Source of the DNA: Paraspadella gotoi
Lineage: Eukaryota; Chaetognatha
Assembly: GCA_051294375.1 (NCBI GenBank)
Contig: CM119267.1
Coordinates: 491,523 to 555,522, forward strand
DNA: 64,000 nucleotides
Direction: 5' to 3'
This document shows, piece by piece, positions 54,280 to 64,000 of this stretch. Numbering within the stretch: position 1 is the first letter of the stretch; each line of letters begins with the position of its first letter. The position numbers and the translations under genes are program-made. Under the pieces are notes generated by a model. That model was given only the letters and a program-made list of their open reading frames with translations, ran no database searches and was not told where the DNA came from.

Positions 54280-55340
54280 GAATAAAATCGCCCAATGATT
54301 TCGACTTGTTAATTTTCCTTCTCTTCCACGACCTCCCAGGGTCTCTTCCTCAACTCTCTTGTCTCCATGGGCTTCTCTCTGGCCATGGACCGCCTCATGC
54401 GGCGCTTTCCTCCTCGCGTTCTGTGGACGTGGTCGCTCCGCCTCTTTGTCGTCTGTTCGACGGCGATGCTCTTCGCCTCCCACGTCTTCGTCCACTTCCT
54501 GCTCATCGCCGCCACGGGGATCCTCTACGCCTGCTTGAACGCCCTTCCCATCGCCATCGTCGGAGAGTACCACACGGATCAGGTGTCGAAGAAGTCCGCC
54601 AAATTGTAGAATGATGATTCGTTAATCAAACATTTAAAACAAAACTGGTGCTAAATATCATAAATATAAATCTTCTACGTACAGTGTATTGGACTGTGTT
54701 TAAATTAACACTTCAACGGCTTCATCATGTAATTTAACATCTAATGTATTTTATAATATTTTTAATTCACTCTATTCATAGTAATTTCATTAGAATCGAG
54801 CATCATTGGCATTTAATTCCTCACCAGTCTCATTGGCCTTAAATGATTTTTTAACTAAAGAGTGGCGAACCCTTTCCAATGTTACACTATCAGAATACGA
54901 CAATATGCAAATGAGATTGAGGAACTCAATCTCATTTCAGACAATTCACAAATTAATCTGCTACAATATCGCCTAAGGCTAGAATGTAAAGAACTAAATT
55001 TCTTTAATATGCAAGAGATATTATTTCCTCTCCATAGGCCCTCTTCTTCGGTCCCAACCGGAATTCCTCCCTGGCTCCGGATCGTGCCTTCCCAGGCGAG
55101 GACCCCGAAAGCGCCGATAGCCCCGCCCCGCCCCCTCGCGGCATGGGCGCCGATATGGCCCTCATCGACTCGGCCTATTTTCTCTCCCAAGTCTTCGTGA
55201 CGACCTCGCTGGGTTACGTCTCTTTTTGGACCGGGACCGTCTACTGCTACATAGTCTTCGCCGTCATTACCGCTATCGTCTCTCTTCTCGCTTTGAGAAA
55301 CGTCGTCTTTGACGCCTCGGAACTCGGTCGGTTGGGTTGA
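52301..55340 (+). CDS. SLC45-family sugar/proton symporter-like transporter
   Basis: Exons 52301-52472, 52725-53116, 53520-54239, 54340-54582 and 55038-55340 (609 residues). SLC45 proteins are 12-helix MFS carriers related to plant sucrose/H+ symporters. Seen: LILFNSIVCGLEFCASAGFTYIPPLLL (TM1), GPFLGFFFVPFMGRFSDEM with the MFS loop LGRRKPFIL, DFSSQVCFSPCEAMLSDI, a long Ser-rich cytosolic loop, FFSWSAMMALFIFYTDFVGR and NALPIAIVGEY. It fits SLC45 best, and I cannot choose between A3 and A4. The start at 52301 is uncertain because no clear upstream context exists. Introns 2 and 4 hold element A and motif D copies, and intron 3 starts with (GA)n. Confidence 0.8.
53215..53433 (-). mobile_element. 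Element A, diverged copy in SLC45 intron 2
   Basis: Aligns with the 63347-63601 copy (CCTCAGTGGCGCC, GGATGGTG, GTGAGGCGGTGTGAATACAT, CGCCACA) but with many differences. It is older or from a sister subfamily. Confidence 0.65.
54240..54275 (+). repeat. (GA)n run growing out of a splice donor (SLC45 intron 3)
   Basis: The donor GTGAGA continues into ~16 GA units, as in HAPSTR1 intron 4. Confidence 0.95.
54899..54945. repeat. Dispersed motif D with short palindrome
   Basis: TATGCAAATGAGATTGAGGA + ACTCAATCTCATTTC can fold on itself. Relatives lie at 30948, 43903 and 56706. Confidence 0.65.
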
Positions 55341-56280
55341 TGGCCTCGTTTGGGGGTGAAGAATGGCCGGTAGGAGGAGAGGAATGGCCGTTTGGGGAGA
55401 GGAATGGCCGGTTGGAGGACAGCGGCCTTTTACTTAATGGGATTGGTAATTGGGTCAGGATTCAGTTCCCCCCGTTTTTTTTTCTTTTTTATGCTTTACG
55501 AAATAATTTGATATTATTTTTGGCCTTTTTTTTGGTTTACACCGATTAATTCGGTGAAGCAATACAATCTTTTTACAATTTACATCCTTTTCCCTGTTGA
55601 ACCTGTTAAACCCTGTGACCCAGATTATGGGATGAAATCCACTGTTTCTTTTCAAATTTTTAAATTTTCTAGCAAGCAAACAAGCAAGCCAAGACGAACG
55701 GGAAGATATTTTTTTTTTATCCTATTCTCACTGGATCTCACCAGGGAGACGCATACTCGCCGTTTTTTCTAGTCAGCCCACACGTTGATGTTAATGTTCT
55801 GAAACTTGCCAAATTGTTCTTTTTTTTATTATCGGTCTTGTCCGAGAGAGCATTATTACCTATATATCGATTGAACTTTTTTTAGAATTAGATTACTAAT
55901 TTTTTTTTTCCTTATGAAAAATCTCCCATTTCTGCATGCCCGCAGATTTTTATGATTTTTTTTTTTGTCTTTGCGGAGACGCAACTTCTCGATTTATAAT
56001 ATCGTCGCTTTGCGACCTTCCGGTCCACCGAAATGGCACCAAAATGGCATCTAATGGCACCGAAATGGCATCTAGTAATGTCTTCTCGATTTTATCGTCG
56101 CTTTCTTTGCCACCTTCCGGTCCACCAAAATGGCATCTAATGCCATCGAATGGCATCTAATAATGTCCTCGAAAAGAGAATTTATCCGTTGCCCCGTGTT
56201 TCTTTTTCTATTCTACGAGTCTACAGCATTATCTATCTCTTTTTAGGAAAACGCTTTCTTTTTAAAACAATTTTTAAAAA
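55341..56280. other. Intergenic region between SLC45 and POMT2
   Basis: Contains short GGAATGGCCGG repeats (55358-55420) and a ~90-bp tandem duplication at 55985-56165 (CACCTTCCGGTCCACCAAAA and ATGGCATCTAATG). An acceptor-like CTCTTTTTAG (AG 56245-56246) lies 34 nt before the POMT2 ATG. No gene is seen. Confidence 0.55.
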
Positions 56281-59200
56281 ATGACAAAAAGCAATCAAAA
56301 GATGGGGACCGGACGCCCTCATCGGAACTCCTCCTCCGGTAAATCGGCGTCGCCTTCCGCCTCCTCGAACCGTCCCCACCCGCCGACCCCAAGCTCGCGT
56401 CGCGACAGCGTTTCTTCTCTCACGTCGGAGGCGTCACAGGATCTCACGTCCTCACGTTTCTCTCTCCTAGCGGCGAAAGAAAGAAGCTTTTACGGGGGCG
56501 AGTCCCGCTTGGATTGGGTCGCCGTCCTCGTCCTCTTCGGCCTCGTCTATCTCGGCGCCCTCTCTCGGTTCCACGGGATCGCGGAACCCGATCACGTCTG
56601 TTGGGACGAGGCGCACTTTGGGAAGCACGCCACTTGGTGAGCGAGGCGGTGGTTGGGGGGGGGGGAGAGGGTGGAGAGAGAAAGGCCACTCATCGGTAGT
56701 TGAGATATGGCAATATGTAAAAAAGATTAAGAAACTCTATCCCATTTGAAATAAAGCAAAAGTTATTCTAGTTATTCTTCTACCTAGTATCTTTTGGTGT
56801 TTTTTTTTTTTTTTGTGTGTCAAACATCGAACATCTTTTTTCTTGTCGTCCGTCTCTATCACTTTGAAATTATTATTATTATTTTCTCACGGATGAATGA
56901 AAAAAAATATAAAAATTGATATAATAAAATAACAATTTTTTTTTAGGTACATAAAGAATGAGTTTTTCTTCGACGTCCATCCTCCGTTGGCGAAGATGCT
57001 CATCGCTTTTGTGGGAGACTTGACTGGATACAACGGGTCCTTCGCCTACGATAAACCGGGCGACAAGTATACCGACTCTACCCAGTTTAAGGGTGAGATT
57101 AAAAATCCTTGAAGATTTATAAAATTTGACAAAATCAAATATCTAAAAACGTTATTTCCTTTGGTTTTTCTGGAGAGAGAGAGAGAGGCCAAATGATGAG
57201 GTCGCGTAGTTCCCAGATACTCATCGTTCCCATTTCATTCCACCTCAGGGATGCGTACCCTCTCGGCGACCTTGGGTTTCCTCCTCATCCCCCTCTGCTT
57301 CGGCATTGTGTGGCAACTGACTTCCTCGCTGAGCGCTTCTCTGTTGGGCGCCGCCTTTGTTTTGGCAGACACGGGGACTCTGACCCTGACCCAATACATC
57401 CTCCTCGACCCTCCCCTCCTCTTCTTCATCGCCGCCTCCACCTTCTTCTACCTGCGCTTTCTCGGCCACGCCCACTCCGCCTTCTCGCTCGCCTGGTGGC
57501 TCCATCTCTCGCTGACAGGCGTCTGCCTGGCCGGCGCCATCGCCACCAAGTTCGCGGTCTCTTCGTCGTTCTCCTCGTCGGCGTCGGTACCATCGCCGAG
57601 TTGTGGCGGTTGTTGGGCGACTGGAGCCTCAGCCTCCTTTTCGTGATCAAACACTTTATCGCGCGGTGAGAGTCCCACCCCCCACCTCCCACCCCCCCAC
57701 CCCCCACCCCGCTCGAAATTCACAAAAAAAAGACTCGATTATAAACGTTTAAGATTAAAAAAAAAATGCCGTCGCCTGATCCATTCCTCCATTCCCCCCC
57801 CCTCCAACTTGTCCGCAGCGTGGTTGGTCTGATCGTCATCCCGCTCTCCATCTACGCCTTCATCTTCCACGTTCATCTCGATCTCCTCTTCATCTCCGGA
57901 TCCGGCGATGGGTTCTACTCTTCCGCCTTCCAGTCTCAGCTCCGCGGCAACTCGCTCTACAACGCCACCATGCCGGCCGACGTCGCTTACGGCGCCACCG
58001 TCACTCTCAAGAATCATCGGACGGGCGGCGCTTATCTTCATTCTCACCATCACCTCTACCCGGAGGAAGTTGGGCCGCGACAGCAGCAGGTGATATTTAA
58101 ACTTTGGACAGGCTAGGATGGGTTAAGGACTCCATCACTCCTACCAGATAATGATATAACAGGTCCCTGCAAGCTTTCGATCACGACTCCCTCAAAGAGT
58201 ACCTCGCTTGAAGTTGTATAATGTATATTGTTTCAAGGAATGTTTCAATTGTATAAAAGGACCACTACCTAGTCCATTGTACTCTACACTAGCATGAAAA
58301 TGCAAGAAGCTGATTATTACTTTGTCTTTATCTCCAGGTGACGACCTACTCCCACAAAGACCACAACAACGTTTGGAAGATCAAGAAGTTCGACGTCGAA
58401 TCCTCGGACGAAGGAGGATCCATCGATCTGGTCAAATCGGGCGACTGGATTCGACTCGAACACGTCCCCACCGGAAGGAACCTCCACTCTCACCGCGATC
58501 CCGCCCCCATCACCCACAAGCATCTCCAGGTCACGTGTTACGGTCTCAAAGAATTAGGAGACGTTAACGACATCTGGCGAGTGGAGATCGTCAACGGCCA
58601 ACCGGGAGAGACGATCAAAGCTGTCAGTTCTAAGATAAGGCTCATCCACGTCGAAAGGGGTGAGTTTTAAAAGGAAGGGGGGGGAAGATATTTAAATCAG
58701 AAATTCATTTCTTTACATCTTTAAGATGATAATACTAAAATACATTAAATACAGTAAAACATTAAAGATGGCGAAATGTTCCTCCCCCCCTCAGGTTGCG
58801 CTCTTCAGAGTCACAACAAAAAACTCCCTAAGTGGGGATGGGAACAATTGGAGGTGACGTGCAATCCCAAAGTTGGCGACATGACCCACTCCGTCTGGAA
58901 CTTTGAGGATAACCACTTTCCCCGCCTCCCTAACGTCTCCTTCGAGTTTTACCGGCCATCCTTCCTCGAGCGGTTCGTCGAGTCGCACATGGTGATGCTC
59001 CAGGGCAACTCGGGTCTGAAGCCCAAAGAGGGCGAAGTCACTTCCCGCCCCTGGCACTGGCCCCTCAACCTCAGGGGCCAGATCTTCAGCGGGCGGGAGC
59101 ACTTCGTCTATTTGCTGGGGAATCCGTTGGTCTTTTGGTCGGTGCTCGCCGCCATCCTCGTTTACGCGGTGAGAGGGAAAAGGGAAAGGTGAAATGGAAA

Positions 59201-60135
59201 AGGGAAATGGAAAAGGGAAATGGAAAAAAGAAAGGGAAAGGAAAATATTAAAGGGAAATGGAAAAAGAAAGGGAAATGGAAAAAAGAAAAGGAAATGAAA
59301 AAAAGAAAAGGAAAGGGAAATGGAAAAAAATGGAAATGGAAAAGGAAAGGGAAATGGATAAGAAGTGACGACTCAAACCTTTCATCATTGATCATCGCTC
59401 ATCGATTTATTGTTCTCTTGAGAGAGTTGCGTTAACACTCTTAGCTAATTTATTTCAGGTTTAATATTAATTAATTGATATTCAAAAAAAAACCCAAAAA
59501 ATTCAAAATAAAATTTAAAATAAAAAAATATTCGCCTCTTCTCTCCCCCCCTCCCTTAGTTCATCGCATTCGTCATCAACGTCTCCCGTCAGCGTCGCTC
59601 TCTCCTCCATGACTCTTCCTCTTCCTCCTCCTTCTCCTCCTCCAAAGTGGCCGACCTCACCCTCGACCCCGACGTCGTCGTCGTCTTCAAAACTCAAAAC
59701 GATACTTTCCTCTCCGCCGCTGGATTCCTTCTGCTCGGCTACGCCCTCCATTACCTTCCCTTTTTTCTCATGGGCCGCGTCCTTTACTTCCATCATTACT
59801 TTCCCGCGCTGCTCTTCGGCTGCATGTTGACGGGTGAGTTGGAGGGGTCGGCTTTTTATTGTCCGTATTTGTAAATGAGATTCAATCTCTTCCTCTCAAA
59901 CCTTTTTTTCTTTTTAGGTGTCGTCATCGATTACACTATCCGCTTCCTCGTCCGTCTCCTCCCTTCCTACTTCGACTTCCTCGCTTTCCACGGCTTCCTC
60001 GTCTTCGTCCTCTCTTCCCTCGCTTACTCCTTCTATCTCTTCAGCCCTTTGGCGTACGGGGTCAAAAACGCCCTCAGCGACGACCCCGCTTCGGTCATGC
60101 ACGGCCTCAAGTGGCTCAACTCGTGGGAGTTTTGA
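56281..60135 (+). CDS. POMT2: Protein O-mannosyltransferase 2, with an apparent frame break
   Basis: Exons 56281-56636, 56947-57092, 57249-57665, 57819-58089, 58338-58659, 58795-59168, 59560-59833 and 59918-60135, about 792 residues. POMT2 with POMT1 transfers mannose from dolichol-P-mannose to Ser/Thr in the ER (alpha-dystroglycan and cadherins in animals). Seen: [20 protein letters not shown] and VHPPLAKM (GT39 motif), [11 protein letters not shown], then MIR repeats ([35 protein letters not shown]), [38 protein letters not shown] and the C-terminal WLNSWEF. At 57551-57558 (TTCGCGGTC) the conserved frame moves back by one. Reading TTCGCCGGT would give the family's KF(V/A)GLF. One base appears missing. 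All other junction phases match. Confidence 0.92.
58095..58300 (+). repeat. Intron repeat family B, copy in POMT2 intron 4
   Basis: Occupies most of the 248-bp intron: TTTGGACAGGCTAGGATGGG, TACCAGATAATGATATAACA, GAATGTTTCAATTGTATAAA. Confidence 0.7.
59186..59362 (+). repeat. Purine-only GGAAATGGAAAA repeat in POMT2 intron 6
   Basis: About 175 bp that are almost entirely G and A on the + strand, built from GGAAATGGAAAA-type units beginning just after the donor. Confidence 0.85.
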
Positions 60136-60608
60136 CGAAGAGGTCGACGTTGTCCTTCCCAACTATGCAACCGCGAAGTTGCTCGTCCACTGGTGCTATC
60201 GCCACCTATTTCCAAGAAATACTTAGAACTAAGTTCGGATAAATTTCCATGTCATTTTTCAACCAGCGAAATCATTTTTTTGGATTTGGCGAAATGAAAG
60301 ACTTTTTCGCAGAAATGGATAAAATCATGGCCTTAATACAACAGTCACCTTCATTGCACAATGCACACGCCTTCCGCCTCCGGTGTAGTAGTCACGAAAT
60401 TCTATATTCTCAAAAAAGTCACTATTTTAAGATTTGGTTTTATGTTTCAAACGCAGTTCATATCCACGTCGGGATTCTTTTTTTCTATTCGTTTAAAATT
60501 TAATGTCGTGGGAAGAGGATTTTTATTCGGTATACCGTATTGGCAATTGCGTTTTTATTTATTTTTGTACGTCTTTTGTTTTAGCGTTGTGGCAAAATTT
60601 ATAAAAAT
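60136..60608. other. Spacer between POMT2 and GGPS1
   Basis: 0.47 kb with no conserved coding sequence. A weak open frame at 60249-60503 shows no family features. Confidence 0.5.
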
Positions 60609-62057
60609 ATGAACGGAATGGCAAAGAAGGATGAGGGCGAGAATCGATCCTCATGGGACAAATTGCAGGATCGCGTTCTCATGGAACCCTTTGACTACGT
60701 CTGCAAGATTCCGGGCAAAAAGATTAGAACGAAACTCATTCAGGTAAAGTTCGTGTTCTTTAAATCATTAAGAATTATTAAAACCCACTTCAAAACCTCG
60801 TCAGGCCTTCAACCTTTGGCTCCGCATACCCGACGACAAAATCGCCGCAATCGGCGAAGTGGTGGAGATGCTTCACAACGCCTCCCTCATGATCGACGAC
60901 ATCGAAGACGACTCCATCCTTCGACGAGGCATTCCCGTCGCCCACAAGATCTACGGCGTCCCTCACACCATCAACTCCGCCAACTACGTCTACTTTTTGG
61001 GGCTGCAGAAGGTGATGGGGAATTTGAAGCTGGTGAATCGTGTGACTGTGAGAAATCGTTTCGTTTCTCTCTCTCTAGACTCTCGAGCTGGGTCATCCAG
61101 ACGCCACGAATGTTTTCACAAAACAACTTCTCGAGCTTCACAAAGGCCAAGGTAGTGAAAAAACAAAAACGTTAAAAAACAACGGTGAGAAGTTTTAAAG
61201 GGTGGGGCTTACAATCTGTCCTTTGTGTACTAGATTGGCGGGGTCGGTGAGGAGTTAAGATAATTTAAAGGGTCATCGCCACATCCTCATTTCTCATCAG
61301 GCATGGACATCTACTGGCGCGACGCCCTCGTCTGCCCGACAGAGGAAGAGTACAAGAAGATGGTCGTGCAAAAGACGGGCGGACTCTTCGGTCTTGGCGT
61401 CCGCCTCATGCAGCTCTTCTCCGACAACGCCTTCGACTTCAAGCCTCTCCTCGACAACCTCGGACTTTTCTTCCAAATCCGCGACGACTTTGCGAATCTG
61501 GGATCCAAGGAATACTCCGACAACAAGACTTATTGCGAGGATTTGACAGAGGGAAAGTTTAGGTGTGACAGAGATAGAGATATAGATAGGGGGGAGAGAG
61601 ACAGAGACGAATGTTTTTTTACATTGTGAATTTGGTACAACCAATATGAAAACTATTGGTTCATTTAATAAGTAAGCTATCTGCCCATGACCTTGCTTAC
61701 ATCCTGGTGAAGACCTCCATCCATTTTACGAGACATTCCCTTAGCAAGACCCTGTAAGGTGATTGGTTTTTTCCTCTCAATTTCCCCCTCAGCTTTCCCC
61801 TCATCTACGCCATCAAAAAAGGCGAAGATCCTCGCGCCAATCAGATCTTCAGCATCCTACGCCAACGAACGACCGACATCGACGTCAAGAAATACTGCGT
61901 CGCCCTCCTCGAAGAGACGGGCGCCTTCGCTCACACCATCCTTGTCCTTCGCGAACTCAAGACGCTCGTCGACGACCAGATCCGTGCCCTCGGCGGGAAC
62001 CCCTTCCTCGAGAAACTCATGACAGATTTATCTGCTCTGTACGAAGGAGATCGGTGA
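60609..62057 (+). CDS. GGPS1: Geranylgeranyl diphosphate synthase
   Basis: Exons 60609-60743, 60805-61011, 61079-61151, 61301-61562 and 61793-62057 (313 residues; phases 0, 0, 1 and 2 all match). The enzyme makes the C20 prenyl donor for Rab/Rho proteins. Seen: [42 protein letters not shown] (first Asp-rich motif DDIED), [60 protein letters not shown] (second Asp-rich region) and GGNPFLEKL. Length and order match animal type-III GGPPS. The terminal AG of exon 4 is followed by GTGTGA. Introns 3 and 4 carry repeats E and B. Confidence 0.96.
61625..61765 (+). repeat. Intron repeat family B, copy in GGPS1 intron 4
   Basis: GAATTTGGTACAACCAATAT, TTCATTTAATAAGTAAGCTA and AAGACCCTGTAAGGTGA relate it to the other copies. 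Confidence 0.65.
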
Positions 62058-62275
62058 CGAACCTTGGCCGGTCGGTCGGTCTTTGTTCTTTAAGAAACTA
62101 TCGTGATCAGTGATCTTCTTCTAGCCTCTCGGTATCCTCACAAAACAGAGTAGAAAAGTTTTAAGAGATCGAAAGTAATCTTTATGGTCGAAACAGGAAA
62201 AACGGCGACGAGTATGCAGAGCTCTCTTTCTCCCCCGCTCTCTCGATCTCTCTCCATCTCTCTCTGTCTCTCTAT

Positions 62276-62406
62276 TTAATAATCATCGAGTTCCTCCTCG
62301 TAGTTGACCATTCCTTCTTCGGTGCTGACATCTTGATACATTTGATATTCGGAGACAAGATCGATCATATTCGATTCCGCCTCGAAGAATTCTTGCTCGT
62401 CCATTC
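62276..62406 (-). CDS. Beta-tubulin 3'-terminal exon (isolated)
   Basis: On the minus strand a CTACAG acceptor at 62407-62412 is followed by GA-ATG-GAC..., encoding 42 residues in phase with an upstream codon ending in G. They read (G)[20 protein letters not shown], then [14 protein letters not shown] and an acidic tail EEELDDY, with stop at 62276-62278. This is the conserved beta-tubulin C-terminus. No other tubulin exon lies within the remaining 1.6 kb to the right edge. Either the gene has a very long intron hosting PPM1H on the other strand, or this is a fragment. A final Tyr is unusual for beta-tubulin. Confidence 0.85.
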
Positions 62407-62903
62407 CTGTAGATCAACGGGGATAAATAGGGTGGGGGATTGGGGATCGATTACCGGTGGGGGATCGGGGATCGATTACTGGTCGAGCGCTCGCGCGAAT
62501 AAATAGCTTTTGTGATATGAAACTCTTCAGTGAGAATGCGACAAACTACCAGTTCACATTTACGCTTTGTTTTAGTTATTACTTAGGGTATTATTTTTCT
62601 TTGTAACTTTTATATCATTTTTATTTTCTAGACGAATCAAGCGTTAAAAAACAAAAACAAACTATATAATCCGTTAATAGATTTCGTACACTGCCGATTA
62701 TTCTCAACTCGCGAACCGATTTTTTTTTCGATAGAAGAAAAATACAAAACCTCTTTTCTCCTTCTGAACCAAAAAACAAAAAAACAAAACCTTTTCAACT
62801 TGAATCATGCTGCGGCGACATCCGCAACTCGGCTTCACTATCGCCGCTGGCATCATGAGCTCTCATTAACGCCTCTAAACCTAACGCCGCAGTCGCCGCC
62901 GCA
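62407..62903. other. Region between the tubulin exon and PPM1H-type gene
   Basis: Contains direct repeats of GGGGATCGATTAC (62440-62480) and AT-rich sequence. No coding exon is seen on either strand. Confidence 0.5.
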
Positions 62904-64000
62904 ATGCTGGGCCGATTCCGCAGCGCGGTAAACACGGCCTTCGACGGCCTCGTCTCTTTCGCCGGCCAACCGCCGGGCGACGGGAACGGACTCTACCCTC
63001 CCTCCCCCGACCTCAACCTCAAACCCAAATACATCTACGGAAGACCCCACTTTCTCAAGCTCTCTCCCGACGAGGTGAGAAAATTTGTAAGAGATTATTT
63101 CTTCATGTAATCTTTAGTGAGACCAAATCCCTCAATTTCATTTACATAATGTAGTGATGAACTTCAATTGTCATGTTTTTGTGGTTTTATAGTTGGATAT
63201 TAGTTATGGTCTTTAGCAATGTTAATAATTTACAAGAATTTAACAAGTTAAAATATTAATGATTATAACGAGTTTATTCCTCATATTGATTGACTTTCTC
63301 ATATCTGGTAGTTTATAAATTTGTTTAAGGATAAAAATATGGAGTTTATGGCAACAGCCGGGTTGCCTATGATGCCCATTGGGATGGGGCATCTCACTGT
63401 TGGTTTTGGGGGCTTCCGACCCTCAGTGACGCCTCCAGTCACTGGCACGGTTACCCTAGGACGGTCTCGCTTTGCCAACGCAGAAGGAAGTCGTTAGGAC
63501 TGTGGATGGAACACTACGCCTGGGATGGTGTGTTCCCCCTCTGAGCCAATGGATTTGGCTGAAGGATGGAGGACGTGAGGCGTTGTGAATATACCGCCAC
63601 AAGTTCCTTATTTTTTATACGTAACTGAATGAGAAGAGAGAAAAAGAGGCTAATTTTTGGGAAATGATTCTTTCCAGGTTCAAGCATCCTGTGATCACAG
63701 CCTCCGCCCGATTCTCATTCCGCGAAACTCGACGCGTCTCCCGTGGAACGCGGGTTACGCCGAAGTCGTCAATGCCGGAAAATCAAAGCATAACGAAGAC
63801 CAGGTCCGTCGAAAGGGAGAGAAGATTCTTGTGGAGGCGAAAACCAAAGAATTCTTCTTTATTAAAAATAATAATTGATTTATTATTAAAGAGAGACACA
63901 CACACTAATTCACTATTTTTTTTTCTCTCCGTTCGCTCGAATCCTGATCGTTTTGCTTCTCTTCCTCATTAAGGCCGCTTGCCATGCGTTCGACATCCAC
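62904..64000 (+). CDS. PP2C-type phosphatase PPM1H/J/M, 5' part
   Basis: Exons 62904-63074, 63678-63803 and 63974 to beyond the edge (108 residues seen). PPM1H/J/M are metal-dependent Ser/Thr phosphatases; PPM1H acts on LRRK2-phosphorylated Rab proteins. Seen: MLGRFRSAVNTAFDGLVSFA, YIYGRPHFLKLSPDE, DHSLRPILIPRNSTRLPWNA and GYAEVVNAGKSKHNEDQAAC, matching the vertebrate N-terminus and the first PP2C motif (NEDQ). The first metal-binding DGHAG block lies beyond the window. The exon 2 donor is GTCCGT. Intron 1 contains a full element A copy. Truncated by the window edge, not broken. Confidence 0.88.
63347..63601 (-). mobile_element. 255-bp element A, copy in PPM1H-type intron 1
   Basis: An inverse, near full-length match to 32152-32406: TATGGCAACAGCCGGGTTGC at one end, GAATATACCGCCACA at the other. 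Divergence is only a few percent by eye, so both are recent. Confidence 0.88.

Noticed and set aside
60249-60612. Small hydrophobic protein between POMT2 and GGPS1
   Set aside because: AT-rich open frames with Phe/Leu/Tyr bias and no start context or motif; likely non-coding.

Overview
This is a nuclear window from a compact animal genome. The proteins are recognisably metazoan: TNPO3, CENP-C, LARP7, FKBP6, HAPSTR1, POMT2, delta-tubulin, SLC45 and an HRI-type eIF2-alpha kinase. Exons are GC-rich and sit in AT-rich introns, which are mostly 60-600 bp with ordinary GT-AG borders. I cannot place the species. Delta-tubulin, a FANCB-like gene and a sialic-acid lyase together with very short intergenic gaps would suit a small-genome non-bilaterian such as a sponge, but that is inference. 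About 31 loci fit in 64 kb.

Layout, left to right, all on the + strand unless stated: TNPO3 (3' end), NPL sialate lyase, CENP-C, a broken NPL exon-1 copy, a DUF547 protein, fibrillarin, a FANCB-like protein, RSRC1, LARP7, EIF2AK1/HRI, MOCS2A, COA5, RPL32, a BTB-BACK protein, an unknown acidic protein, FKBP6, a two-box HMGB protein, SLX1, CDPF1, TUBD1, ZNHIT1, DEK, an ISOC isochorismatase, HAPSTR1, ADPGK, KIAA1328/hinderin, an SLC45 transporter, POMT2, GGPS1, an isolated 3'-terminal beta-tubulin exon on the minus strand, and PPM1H/J/M (5' part, running off the right edge).

The gene set is mostly housekeeping: ribosome and snoRNP function (RPL32, fibrillarin), RNA processing (LARP7, RSRC1), chromatin and centromere (CENP-C, DEK, ZNHIT1, HMGB), DNA repair (SLX1, FANCB-like), stress signalling (HRI, HAPSTR1), mitochondrion and cofactors (COA5, MOCS2A), glycan and prenyl metabolism (NPL, POMT2, GGPS1) and cilia (TUBD1). 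No single pathway unites neighbours.

The striking property is organisation. Thirty consecutive loci point the same way. CDPF1 and TUBD1 are 4 nt apart, MOCS2A and COA5 48 nt, and ZNHIT1 and DEK 120 nt. A polypyrimidine-AG acceptor-like site lies just upstream of many start codons. This looks like directional, possibly polycistronic and trans-spliced expression.

Other notable features are tandemly copied splice-site cassettes in LARP7 and the HMGB gene, intron-filling dispersed repeats, several short foldback or inverted-repeat elements, and single-base frame breaks in ADPGK, POMT2 and the CENP-C repeat array. The breaks all sit beside CpG and may be sequencing errors.
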